Positions 43,789 to 54,480 of a DNA stretch of 64,000 nucleotides are shown piece after piece; position 1 is the stretch's first letter; each line of letters opens with the position of its first letter. A program made the translations under genes and the position numbers. The notes under the pieces were generated by a model. The model was not told the DNA's origin. It searched no databases and saw only the letters and a list, made by a program, of their open reading frames with translations. Origin of the DNA: Symbiodinium sp. CCMP2592 (lineage: Eukaryota; Sar; Dinophyceae; Suessiales; Symbiodiniaceae); the NCBI GenBank assembly GCA_905221615.1, contig CAJNDT010004891.1, forward strand, positions 531,244 through 595,243, read 5' to 3'.

Positions 43789-43832
43789 GCTCCTGCTGCT
43801 ACTACTACTCCTTCCACTTCTACGTCTGCTAA
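43440..43832 (+). repeat. (TCTA)n then (ACT)n microsatellite
   Basis: CTGTCTATC/TCTATCTA units at 43440-43585 followed by CACTACTACTG/(TAC)n to 43832. A GGTTTAGGG-complement scrap lies just upstream at 43318-43335. The 259-codon Thr-rich frame and the poly-Leu/poly-Val frames here are artefacts. Confidence 0.95.
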
Positions 43833-44580
43833 ATCCATAAACGGTTCGACGCTTGTGCGCTGTCACAGCAGCATTATTTGCCGTTTCTGCATGCAAATCT
43901 GGATGGTTGTGTCGCGCAATGCCGTGTCTTTCTGTATGGGCAGGCTCTCCCGTCTGTTCTGCACTCCAATTGCGGCTTCTTTCTGTTACATAGAGTCACG
44001 TAGCCATGTCCTACTTCTGCACATCTACAGATCCCTGTGCAGGTTCACGGGTTCCTTCTCTCGTGGTGTGCAAAACTGGATGTTCATTATTGGGCTGCAT
44101 CTCTCGGTGCAGTGATGTTTGTTCTCCCGGAGCTTCCGTGGAGACCGAGAGGTCGTGCTTCCATCTGTATCGGCTGCAGCGGACGGAAGTGCTTCGAGCT
44201 GCCATCTTCCGTGGGAGCCCCGGTAACACCAAGAAGGTAAATGATGGCTCAATGCGCCACGAAGCTTTATCGGACGAGAGGCGTCGTGGTGCTCAGGGTC
44301 GCATCTTTCACCTGTCAGGTTCAGCTCCGGAGGTCTTTCTTCCATTTGACCTCTTGTCTGCAGCGGTTCGAGAGGCCCAGAAACCACCAGATTCACAAAA
44401 CGAATTCGCGGCAATTTGTGATGCCGAAGGCTGCGCCGGAGCTTTCCGACGACGAGGTGTCTCAGGTTTGCCGGCTGGCGCGAGTGCCTCAGTTGCTCTG
44501 GGCTGGCGGTGTGCTTTCTCGACAGTTCGCATGTTCAGCACTGCGGATGCAGCTTGGTGGTGACAGAGGCTCAAAGGTTC
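43833..44580 (+). other. possible upstream exons of the SET gene or a separate gene
   Basis: A frame at about 44421-44560 reads PKAAPELSDDEVSQVCRLAR, then VPQLLWAGGVLSRQFACSAL, and ends at GGTGACAGAG, exon-like. Another at about 44155-44230 has a short Cys-rich stretch (CIGCSGRKCFELP) that is too short to call a MYND finger. Linkage to the SET gene 40 bases downstream is unproven. Confidence 0.3.
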
Positions 44581-44581
44581 C

Positions 44582-46480
44582 ATGTCAGGTTCCAGCTGCA
44601 TAGCAGCTTCAGATAAAGCCATGTCCACCGAGATTGACTGGGACCGTGTCTGGCAAGAAGATTTCTCAGCTGTGAAAGAAGTCTTCCATGCCTGCCTGGA
44701 AGTGCGGAGTAGTCCAGAAAGTGGTCGAGGAGTATGGGCGGCAGGGCCGCTGAGAGTTGGGGAGCTGCTTGTCGCTGAGAGAGCTCTGGGCATTTCTCCG
44801 GAAGCTGAACTCGGGCCAACTCTGGCGAAGATGCAGTCAGACCTGGACCCTCGCAACGTGCAGCAGCTGTTGCATGTCTTGTTCCTCTCAAACTAGTCAG
44901 AAGCCCTAAGCCTCTAAGCATCCCTAAACCCTTTAAAACAGTGTTTTTTAATAATACTAATAATAGTACTAAGAATAGTAATAATAGTTTTCCCCTAAGC
45001 TCCGATCCGCCAGGCCCCGCTGGATTGGAAACGGCTGAACCTGATGTGTGACGGGGAGGAGCTGCCGACGTTCGCTGATGCCGTGCCGCTGCCAGCATGG
45101 CCGAGCCAGGCATATCCGCTTTGCCCGGAGAAGTACAGCCCAGAACATGCTATTTCTGTGCGACGAATGAGCCGAATCGTTGATTTGAACGCATATAGGT
45201 GTGCTTCCCCTGTGAGTGAATATGCGTTCATGGACGGTGAGTCGCAACGAAGCGAACAGGAGCGTCACGAGAGCTATGGCGTGTTTCCGTTGGCGTCCTT
45301 GTTCAATCATGCCTGCACGCCGAACATGTCGAAGGTCTTGCTGAAGGACTGGGTGTTGCTGAGGGCGGCGCGTGAGATCGAAGCAGGAGAGGAGCTGACC
45401 CAATTCTACTGCGACATACGGATGCCCGTTGAGATGAGACAGAAGGAGCTGCGAGATCTCTTTGGTTTCCTTTGCGGCTGTCGCAGATGTCGCTTCGAGC
45501 TATCACTGCAGAAGACGGAGCAGGACTTGGAACCCTGGAGACGACTCTATAGCTCAGAAGTTCCAGGATATCAGAAGTTAGGACCCATCCAGGTGTCTCA
45601 GCTTGAAGGCCTCGTCTGTGAGGCAGAAACTGTGGCCCGAAAGGCCTTCAAGAGCTTGGAGCGAGGAGAGCAAAGCGCCGCTACAGAGAGCTGGCTGCTG
45701 TGGCCCCTGGTGCCTGCGTTCCAGCAGCTTGCAGCGCGGCTGCGGCTGGACGGCCGACGAGCTGAAAGTATGGAGTTCTGGAAGCGAGCGGAATCGTTGG
45801 CAAGAGCCGTAGTTCCGTTATCCAATATACATCTCCACATCCATGCTGAGATGCTTCTAACAAAGTGCAGCAAAGAACTGCTGGAAGAAAGCCTTAGGAT
45901 GGTGGCTGCAGCATTTGGTGGGGGTTCAGCCGTGTGGCAGAGGCTGTTTGGCTTTCGGATGACCAGAGAAATGGCAGAACTCGCCGACGTGTGCAGCTCA
46001 AGCCTAACACCTGAGCTGTCTCCGATCCACTATCAATGGGCGAAGTCGGCCAATGATACTTCGGAGCTCCTGACTCTGTGCTCCGCTGCTTTTGAGCGAC
46101 AGAGTGAAATTGTGGTTGACGTCTCGCCTGAAATGGTTCTTGTGAGTGCACCAGGCGCCCTTCAGCAAACTGTCAGGTACCACTTCAAAGCAAGGGTTGA
46201 TTCCATCCTTACCAAGTTCTCGAAGCGCCGCCGATGCCTGACGCTACACATCCCAATGGAGACGGACAGCGCATCAGAAAAGAATCAGCGCCGCAGTCCC
46301 TGCACCCCGAGCACCCCCCAAACTGCACCAAGCGCTATGCCAAGGCCTCAAAAAGGCGGCGTGCTGCATGGAGAGGCCTTGCCCGAAGCCTCCCCGATCA
46401 CGCAGCCTCTCTGTGCAAGAGACCTCCATGTTCCAGGATGCGTATTCCTATGGTCATCTTCTCGAACGTCTGGAAAATGA
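44582..46480 (+). CDS. SMYD-like SET-domain protein (putative lysine methyltransferase)
   Basis: Two exons join in phase 0: 44582-44875 and 45014-46480, removing a 138-bp GT-AG intron (CAT followed by GTCTTG; CGCCAG before GCCCCG), for 586 codons. ATG 44621 is an alternative start. The N-terminal SET strand is SSPESGRGVWAAGPLRVGEL; the core motifs are FPLASLFNHACTPNM (cofactor/active-site region, near residue 196), REIEAGEELTQFYCD and the zinc-binding post-SET cluster FLCGCRRCRFE. A helical C-terminal half follows (TPR-like in SMYD proteins), then a Ser/Pro-rich tail. The family transfers methyl groups from S-adenosylmethionine to protein lysines. The MYND zinc finger that splits the SET domain of true SMYDs is absent, so it is better called SET-C-SET/TPR. 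Confidence 0.8.
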
Positions 46481-47112
46481 TAAGAAGGAGCACAGAGATC
46501 TCTCTGCCAAGAGTCACTGGCCATGACTGAGAGCTGTGCGAATCGGTCGCTCTTGTGCCCTTGGGGCTCTTGGCGAGGATTTCCATCCCTTGAACCTGCG
46601 TTGGCGACTGAGTTTTCTAGACTTTTTCTAGTTTCGTGCTGCGCACTGTCCTGATCCTGGCACATACTGTAGCTGCTCTACATTCCGGTCAGTTTTTACG
46701 TTCCATTGAGGTGAGCGCGGCCCAGCTGCTGACATGTGCCGCTACATCGACCAGCGACTTCAGGCAGGAAGGTTTTTGCTCGGCAAGGTTCATTGCGTAT
46801 GCTACATGCTTTCCACCACTGATCAACTTCCCCCAGCCAGACGAGATTAGAGCGCACGGTCGCAGCTGACAAATGCCGGAAGATCAGTTTAACTTAACAA
46901 CAGAAGCTATGATACCGTAATCGCAGGTTTAAGAAGACAACACATGGCTCCACCCGTCCCTCCGTTGGAACTGATCTCCATTGCCTTTTGCAGAAGTCTG
47001 CTTCCCAAGCTTCAGACTTGGGAACTGAGGCTGAGGCAACCATGTTTACCGGTCAGCCTCTCTCAAGGGATATGAAAGCTGCACCGTTTTCTGTGTCGTA
47101 GATGTATACTAT
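46481..47112. other. no gene recognised
   Basis: 3' flank of the SET gene and unique DNA up to the left edge of the 8.5 kb duplication. A short frame at 46636-46869 has no motif. Confidence 0.4.
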
Positions 47113-47379
47113 CAGTCTACCATGGAGTCTACAATGAATCATAGAGATGAAGCTGGACTTCCTAATAGGACGCTAAACCCTAAACGCTGATAGAGCCCTA
47201 AACCCAAACCCGAGTAGAACACCCTAGTAGAACCATACGGTCTAAAGGAACCTTAAGCCTCAACTACAACCTTAAGCTCTAAGTTAAGACCCTCGGAACT
47301 CTGATTTAAACTGCGACGCATCGAAAGCCGATGTCCTTGCGTCATACATACCATTTTGTAACATAGCCCTTCTACGTAG

Positions 47380-47580
47380 AACCCCTTGAATTTTAAACTA
47401 GCCCGTATAGAACCCCTGGAAATTTTAAAAGCCTAGCCCCTGTAGAACCCTTTGAAATTTTAAAACATAGCCCTTATGGAACCCTTTGAAATGTAAAACA
47501 TAGCCCTTATGGAACCCTTTGAAATGTAAAACATAGCCCTTATAGGACCCTTTGAAACCTTTATGGAACCCTTCAAAGGA
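47380..47580 (+). repeat. 33-bp minisatellite in copy A
   Basis: Repeats of ACATAGCCCTTATGGAACCC followed by TTTGAAATGTAAA, period about 33. The surrounding 47160-47580 is A/C-rich, with AACCCT scraps. The equivalent block in copy B is 55900-56160, with a different number and order of units. No gene. Confidence 0.85.
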
Positions 47581-47588
47581 GCCCTGAT

Positions 47589-47689
47589 GGGAGTTTCCGA
47601 AAATAGGGGTACCTTATTTAGGGGTCCTTATAATAAGGATCCTACTAATTGGGGTACTATATTAGGGTCCCCTATTTTGGGAAACCCCC
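47589..47689 (+). mobile_element. inverted-repeat miniature element, copy 3 (101 bp), with empty site
   Basis: Ends GGGAGTTTCCGAAAATAGGG at the left and CCCTATTTTGGGAAACCCCC at the right, flanked by TGAT (47585-47588, 47690-47693). Copy B of the 8.5 kb duplication reads GCCCTGATTGAAACC at the same point with a single TGAT, so insertion (or precise loss) occurred after the duplication. It shares its interior with copies 1 and 2. Confidence 0.92.
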
Positions 47690-47959
47690 TGATTGAAACC
47701 CTCGGAAGGCTCAAGGCTTCGTCTCTTTGGCTTCGGCCATGCAGGATGCGGAGGCCCGGGCTCGGGTCTGGAGCTCTTGAGTTTAGGTTTTAGGGATTTA
47801 GGGTTTAGGGGTTTAGGATTCAGAGGTTTAGGGTTTTGGGTTGAGACTCCCTGGTTTATTTTAGTCGTGTTTGGGCCTTTTGTCGTTGTGGCTGCTATCA
47901 GCAGTTTGGATTTTGGGGGCTGAGGTTTTTTGTGTTTTTATGAAAGTTCTTGCAATTCG

Positions 47960-48960
47960 CAGACTTTTGGATGTTGCTTGTTTGCGCCAGGTGCTGCGAG
48001 CCACAGCCTCATGTCAGGATTTCTTACGGGATTGCCAGCTATGTTGCTGCCAAGCCGAGGCGGACATCCTCCTCGACCGGCTTCTGAATTACTTGCCGCA
48101 GCCGATTCGTCCAGAGGCTGTGGGCATCTGGATGAAAGTCGGACATGATTCTTCTGCATGAGGAAAGCACAGCCTCAGGCCTAAATCCTGAAAGCCTACA
48201 CTTACACTGTGGGCTTCAGTGCTTGAAAGGACCAGCGCGTGGTGGAGAACATGCTCCGCCTGGGCCGGCCATTGCGTGTGTGGCTCAAGGATTCATCGGC
48301 TTGTGTGCAATGCCTTGTTTCGCCCGCGCCCCAAAGGCGATGGCACGTTGGATGCCACAGAGCTGGACCCCTGGAAGCCGCTCAATGCTTTCGGTGGCTT
48401 CGGCATGGTTCTGGAACTCCGAGGTTCTGCCAAAGGTTTGAGCTGCTGGCACGCAACGGCACCGTTGCTGGCCGGGAGCCTGTAGCACCGGCCTGGCTCC
48501 CAGTTGTCCTTCAAGGCTGCAAATGGAAAGATGCCCTGCGTCTGAAAGTGCAGCTGCCTGGACAGGGAACTCTAAGCCACAGCTCTTCAAGTCCTCAAGT
48601 TTCCAGATCACAAGACTTGGAGCCTCTACAGTGTACTCCGGTAACTTTGGAAGCCACTACGCATCACTAGTGTATGCAGTGACCTTCTGAGATTCCAAGG
48701 TGAGTCCCTCACGGTCTGCCCGTGACGCCAGACTGCAGCTTCGGGAGAAGTCATCGCCTGAATTTGGAGAGCTGCAGACAAACAACCCGTGCCGTTTTGT
48801 GCTCTTCGGTGACACGTCGTATCTCATGTGGCCCCATACGGCCTCGACTGAGGGTTCGGCTGCCAAGCGCCTGGTTGGCTTGTCCCCGCTCTTGGGCCTC
48901 GAGGTGCTCCAGGGCCACAGCTCAGGGTGGGACCTTGGACGTTGAATCTGAACGTCTAGG
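47960..48960 (+). CDS. unrecognised multi-exon gene, 5' part (copy A)
   Basis: Exon-like frames: VLRATASCQDFLRDCQLCCC, then QAEADILLDRLLNYLPQPIR (about 47991-48145, after CGCCAG); DQRVVENMLRLGRPLRVWLK (about 48230-48290); PKGDGTLDATELDPWKPLNA (about 48330-48390); WLPVVLQGCKWKDALRLKVQ (about 48493-48555); and FVLFGDTSYLMWPHTASTEG, then LVGLSPLLGLEVLQG (about 48796-48925). These frames are preserved in copy B apart from a TGA noted there. No domain recognised. Helical, Leu-rich composition. Start and joins unresolved. Confidence 0.4.
48488..48850 (+). repeat. internal repeat, occurrence 1 of 4
   Basis: The block from CTGGCTCCCAGTTGTCCTTC through GGTGAGTCCCTC and TCATCGCCTGAATTTG recurs, diverged, at 54970-55200 (5' part deleted), 56998-57345 and 63470-63860. 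It predates the 8.5 kb duplication, since both copies carry two versions. Confidence 0.8.
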
Positions 48961-49560
48961 ATGCTCTAGGTGCACTCCTGTGTCATGACACCCTCTTCGT
49001 GTGCAGGATGCTCGGGCGCAGCCGTGGCCGCCCGGCGCAGGGACCTGCAAGCCGTGAGCAGGCGGCGCCTCCGCCGCCAGCCCCTCCAGATGGCCCGCGC
49101 CCTTCGGAGGACGCGACTCAAAGGTCGGCAGGAGATGGCAGAGCACAATAATTCGGGCCCGAGGCACGTTGCAGGTTGTCTGCACTGACCAAGCAGTTTG
49201 AGAATGCAGTCCCGCAGCGAGTTGTTGACGCATGTCGCTACGCTGGTCGCAAACCTGTATGTTGCTAGTTTCAGCCATATTGCAAGTTGACCACATGCAC
49301 GTGCTTCTGCTGAGGGCCAGTGCGGAATTTCATTTCTTGCAGTGCTTGGGAACTTGCATTTCTGCTTTTCTGCCCTCGGGACGACGAGAACGGTAGAACT
49401 GCTGGAGGTTTTTGATGTGCTGAGATCCGTTTCGTTGCAGCGTGGGCTGCTCGTGGGCTGATGATCTTCGGACTGAAAAGCAATGCACTTCCGTTGGAGG
49501 AGAGTAGAATGGCAATGGATCCCGGGCTAAATTCGGACTCCACCGGTCGGACGGACCTGA
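48961..49560. other. no clear exon (copy A)
   Basis: An Arg/Pro/Ala-rich stretch at 49005-49140 and ordinary sequence after it. Copy B (57470-58055) has the same with a 12-base deletion near the CGCCCGGCGCAG segment. No motif recognised. Confidence 0.4.
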
Positions 49561-49561
49561 C

Positions 49562-49876
49562 GTGTACAGGCTTGCTACAAGCTACTTGGGTTGGACTTTC
49601 GGGGTTCAGACGACGAAAAAGATTTCGATGGAGTTCTTCGATAAGATACATTTAATTAATGAATGCGTCATGTTTGGCAGAATTCGCATTGCTTGCCTTG
49701 TTTTGTCGACCGAAGACTGTTCAGATTCAGCACCGCACAGGCTGATAGGTCAGGGTCGGATGTGGTGCACGGCTAGCTACAGAAGCAACATAGTGAATCC
49801 GCCTAACATGATGGAGGCCATTCTTGACATGCAAAGTATCCGCGGGTACGTATTTGAGAGAGTTGCTAAGACTTAA
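49562..49876 (+). CDS. conserved 104-codon frame (copy A), unknown
   Basis: Reads YRLATSYLGWTFGVQTTKKI, then MEFFDKIHLINECVMFGRIR and onward to TAA at 49874. The first codon shown may be internal (GTG at 49562). The copy B frame (58057-58371) differs by two residues only (Cys to Phe, Pro to Leu). No family recognised. It could be one exon of the duplicated gene. Confidence 0.4.
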   Translation: MYRLATSYLGWTFGVQTTKKISMEFFDKIHLINECVMFGRIRIACLVLSTEDCSDSAPHRLIGQGRMWCTASYRSNIVNPPNMMEAILDMQSIRGYVFERVAKT

Positions 49877-50679
49877 GATGTTTAGGCGTAGCTGTTTCCT
49901 CGCTGCCAATGTTGTCTATGGCTGCCTTTGCAGTAATATAGAAGTTGTCATCTTCGGCGTTCCTCTCCTCGCCATGGTGCTCCTCGAGGTAGCTGCCGCA
50001 ACCAACGCGTGACTTGACATGATTACAGTACAAGGTGAAGTTTCAACTATGTCTCAACCATCCAGTGCTCACACGTTGAAAACCTGAGCTCAGATCTGCG
50101 TACTTGTTTGGTGCCATCTACTACGGCGCGCGTTTCGTGGGCCAGATCTTGAAGGCCTCGCGGTGCGAGAGACCCGAGCAATGGATTTTGGAGGTTTGGG
50201 AATGGGGGGGCCACGGATTTCAGACCTTCCAGGGCCCGGAGACGGAAAGCTCGGCGGAGCCGCGTGGCGTCGAGACTGGGGCCAAGCTGTGCTTAAGGGG
50301 ACCGTTACATGCAGCGGCCAGATGATAAGCAACGGATCTAATGGACTTCATGCAGTCATAGTAACAACCCTGCTTCTGTCCCTCCAACCCCCAACTTGTG
50401 CCACCTCTCAACAAGGTCCACGGCATGGAGTGCCGACCGCATCCTCGAACAAGCCCGTGCCGCTGGCCCAGCCCGTTCTTCGCAGGATGGAAGTTCTCGG
50501 ATCTCTTGCTATGCGTGGCCGCTCAAGGCTGACGGCCTGGAAGACCACTTCAGGAACTCCTTCACAGAAGTTACTAGGTTGCACTTTAGACGATGATTCA
50601 CGGCCTCAAACTCACTTCCAGAGTTCGCAGGTGCATCGATTTGATGGGTTGCATGGCGTGTGCGTCTCGTTCTTTGTCT
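49877..50679 (+). other. exon-like frames of the duplicated gene (copy A)
   Basis: A frame at 50104-50325 reads FGAIYYGARFVGQILKASRC; an overlapping frame from 50163 reads MDFGGLGMGGPRISDLPGPG. Only one of the two can be coding. Both persist in copy B. No motif decides. Confidence 0.3.
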
Positions 50680-50681
50680 CG

Positions 50682-50710
50682 TGTGTGTGTGTGTGTGTGT
50701 GTGTTTTTTT
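50682..50710 (+). repeat. (GT)n repeat
   Basis: GTGTGTGTGTGTGTGTGTGT followed by T-run; copy B has a shorter tract at 59178-59199. Confidence 0.9.
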
Positions 50711-51560
50711 CTGCCTACAACACGGCCTAAACCCTAAACGGCTCGGGCAAGCCTTATATCAAAAGGGGGCGAGATATCCGTAAACGATCGTAAAAGCAAC
50801 CCAAACCCCCAAAACGCAGAACCTTCAACCCCAAAATGAGTGAGATAACGGCAAAAACCCTAGACCTGAAATGGAGCGGAAGCCAACAACGAATGAGAAA
50901 ACTTGTCAACAAGCCCAGCTCAAAACACTGTAAGGAATGAGGTAGCCCCGAGAAGAAGCCCTACGGTGAAGGAAAGGAAACCCTAAGCCTCAAAACCCTC
51001 TTGAAGGATACCTCAAACTTGTAGGGAAAATAGAAACCACGAACCCTGAACCCTAATCGCCCTAATCCCTAAACCCAGAGCCTTAAGCCCTCAATCTTAA
51101 CAACAGCGAAGCCCCCCAAAAACACCCCATATGCAAATCTCTATGCAAAAGGGCAGAGGGACACCGGGAACCCGAAGACGCGTGAATTTGAAATGAGAGC
51201 TAACCCTTAAAGAACAGAAACCCGAAAGCTAGGAAAGCCAGAACCCTTAAAGGAGTGAAGCCGGAAAAAGAGACGGTGAACGGTTAAATGGGAGGGACAG
51301 CCTCAACCCTAGAAGTTCGGCAGAAAACTTAAATCTCTCTAAACTTGAAAAGACGAGGAAACCCTAAATCACGAAAGAATCCTAAGCGCGAAGAGGCATG
51401 AAAAACCTGAAAAGAAACGCACGCCTGAACTCTAACAGGAGTGAGACAACCCTGAAAACAAACCCGAAAGCCGAACGCCTAAATGGACGGAAACCTTAAA
51501 CCCTCAAGGGAGGCACGACAACTTCAAAAAAACGCTCAGTTCTAAAAGTGTGGGAAATGG
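50711..51560 (+). repeat. purine-rich AAACCCT-derived degenerate block (copy A)
   Basis: About 850 bases with recurrent AAACCCTAA, GAAACCC, CCTAAAC and AACCTGAAA motifs, all on the same strand. It reads as decayed telomere-like repeat mixed with other sequence. No frame longer than about 60 codons. Copy B equivalent: 59205-60040. Confidence 0.7.
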
Positions 51561-52330
51561 TGAACCGGAAAAGGAGACAAGCCTGATTCGTCCGACGCAC
51601 ATTGAGCTCACAATCTTTTCGTGGCGAAAAAACTGTAGATGCGGATGCGACCAGCACTACCACTTACCCGGAAACTATGTCACACGTTTGACGGCTGGGT
51701 GGCACGCTATGACGCAACCTCGACAGCAAAGCAGACGCGGGTTTAACCTCCCGGCCCTCCTTTTTGCAGGAATGTTGTTCGCTTGCCTGGGTTGTGCCCT
51801 TAGGTCCACGCGGCCGAGAAAGAGAAACGCCTGGCGCAATTCCGCGAGGAAGAGCTTCCGGACGACCGTGATGGACAGGACCGGACTGTTACGTAGGGAG
51901 TTTGGGTGGTGCAGGTAGGGGCCTCATTCTCAGTCCAAATATTCCTAGGTGCATATCCGCTCTGTCCCAAGACACCGGAACACGAAGAAAAGCACAACGC
52001 CTTCAAGTCGAGCCTGAGTTTTTCTCCGTGCGGCGTGCTCCTGCCGAATCTTTTCGCAAGAACCGAGAAGAGCCACGAGACGCGACAGTCCGTTGCCAGA
52101 GTTTCGCTTGGACTTCGAGTTTTAAATTACCAGCATCTGTTTCGTGGCTGGCCGGCCGACAAGTATGCAGCTCTCGCATGCTGGCTCCAGAAATTCTGTG
52201 AGGCACCTCTCGTGATTGATTAAGCATAAGCTCCGTGGTTCACATGCCTCCAGCCACCTGAAAGCTTGTAGCGCCTAAGGAGCCAGCTTGATTCTGACAG
52301 CATTCCACCAAAACTGAAGTGAATCCTTCA
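51561..52330 (+). CDS. duplicated-gene exons, middle part (copy A)
   Basis: One frame reads HAAEKEKRLAQFREEELPDD, then RDGQDRTVT, followed by TAG (about 51808-51895), a charged helical exon retained in copy B. A second stretch around 52100-52190 is open in two frames. No family recognised. Confidence 0.3.
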
Positions 52331-53287
52331 TTTTGCTTCTAGCCGTGGACTTGGAGAGGATCTTGCGAGATGGCTCGCCGAAGAGGACAGCAGGGTTGTC
52401 GAATGGGATGGGACAGACAGTGTGATGCCAGACACAAATTCCTTTCAAGGCGATGAGAGTTGTTCATAGGCTCAAGGGCAACTTTTGTGTCTTCCTCCTG
52501 ACGTCAAATTATTTCCGCATCTTGGAGTTTGTCGGGGAGAGTTGGATCTCCATGATTGTAGCAAGATCATAATCGAGTCTTGCACAACATCCTGCAAGTG
52601 CTGGAGTGCCCAGGAATAAGGAAGTGACGGTTGAGGCTGCTAGGTCGTGCAAGCTCAGATGTATTCGTGACGCTCCACCCGTTATGCAGGACCCTGCATC
52701 CTGTGATGAGTTCGACTTCAACATGGTCGCCTTCACGGACAGCGGCCCAGGGATTGCAAAGATTCCCAGATAGGGTCGATAGCCTTGTGCGTCAACCTTC
52801 TGGTATTTTCCGGTCTCAGGACATCCTGGACCAGGACTGCATGGCTGACTCCACGTCCACGACGGCCAGCAGCCAGCAGTCCACGGGCCGCGACTCGGCA
52901 GCATGATGCAGCATTGCACATGGGAAACTCACCAATTCAGTGCAGATGTGCTGTGTTGACTTGGTCTATTTTACAGCTTGTTACTCTCTTGCTCTAGGCA
53001 TGCGGCGCACGCCGGAAGAGCTAGAGGCCATGCAGCTGCCGGGATCTCATGCGAGGGGTTGTCCGCTGCTGCATAATGGTTTTCAGCACTTCCATTCCGA
53101 GGCAAGATGCAGCACGCTGGACAGAGGCTCGCTCGGCACCGACGCGGCTGCCAAATCCGGAGGAGGTGTAAAGATCCACGGTTTCCCTCAGTTCTGCCAT
53201 GTTCTTTGGGCGTCTCATCAGGAGAGGCGGGAGAGGATGCGCAAAGCCGCCCTCCATCCGGACGCCGTGCCTGGGCTCATCTTGTAG
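52331..53287 (+). CDS. duplicated-gene exons, 3' part (copy A)
   Basis: Exon-like: AVDLERILRDGSPKRTAG (about 52342-52397); QDPASCDEFDFNMVAFTDSG, then PGIAKIPR (about 52688-52772); MRRTPEELEAMQLPGSHARG, then CPLLHNGFQHFHSE (about 53000-53101), followed by GCAAG, a GC donor candidate; and VKIHGFPQFCHVLWASHQER (about 53169-53228). All four are kept in copy B with few changes. No family recognised. Confidence 0.4.
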
Positions 53288-54480
53288 CTGTTTTGCCAAT
53301 AGCTTCGCCTGCCTTGTGGGCTAGCGTGCGCCTGTGTGTCGCGTGTACATGTGCAGTGTCAATTGTATGTGCCCCTTACATCCCCTACACAGTTTGGCCA
53401 TCGTGGCAGACGTTTGCAGAAAGTTTTGGAGCTTTGTTGCAGTTGTTGCGGCGCTGCTGCAGGCGAGAAAACAGCAGGTGCCAAAAGGCCTGCGCGAGGA
53501 GGCTGGCGAAGCCCCTGCGCGCCTATAGCCGCTGTTGGTGAATTAGGCCGGCCGCGCTCCCAAACATCTCGCTCGAATCACGAGCAGCAAGAGATTCGCG
53601 ATGCTGAGCCAAGCTTTGGGATGAGAAGTGAGAAGTGCTCTCGTCTTGAGTATTGTTGGTTGCAGGCAAGCCCGTCAAGAGCGGTATACACGTGGCTCTT
53701 GTATTTCCACTGCATGTCACTGCATCCCATTATCTTCGCCAACGGTGAGGATTGCGTGCGAGTGCCAGCCACAAGCTGCTGAAGGCCACAAGGTGCTGTG
53801 TTTCACTTGTCGACATGCAGCATGTCGAGTGCGGCGTCTATCAACGGATATTCAGTGCACATCCAGCCGGGAACATTGTACACTGCGTTGTGCAGAACTT
53901 CATGGATCTACCCCCCTGCGTGCGGGCTTGAAGTGCATCTGCGCTGCTGAAAGTTCTCCAAGCAACTTTTCCCAGACAGCTTTCAGGTGCTGCTTGAGGG
54001 CAGGTCAAAGATGGGAGTATGCCAATGCCAGGACACCAACTGCATGTGCTGCTGTAATTTTTGCAGCAGCTGTAGCTGCCTTTTCGACTTCAGTGTGCCA
54101 TCCTCCTGTCCAATGTGGCCACTTCATCGCGGCGTGCAGGGGCAGACGGTCAGACTTGCTTGTCGCACTTAGGTGCTGCAACCTGCCCCGCAGCATGCCG
54201 TTTCGGCTCTTATCCAGGATGGGGCCACAGCTTTGCCATAATCGAAGCCCGCATGGATTTCTCGAGGGTTGGTATGTGTCGTTTAGGAGCGAGATGCTAC
54301 ACGAGGGGTGCACGGGTTTCATGCACGAACTGGTCGCGTGACTACGACATTAGGCTTGTTTCAACAACATGCATTGGGTTCTTGACGTAAAAATGTAAGA
54401 AACGTGCCAGTCTTCACGAATTGACTGTGCACACCACCGCAACAGCCCTGTGTCATCCATAGTTACAAGTGTCAATGGAT
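53288..54480. other. mixed region, copy A
   Basis: Several overlapping frames (53336-53782, 53628-54341) are Cys/Arg-rich with no motif. A short stretch, GFLEGWYVSFRSEMLHEGCT (about 54249-54308), is the most exon-like. Copy B equivalent 61800-62900 has a 41-base deletion near 62595. Confidence 0.35.
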
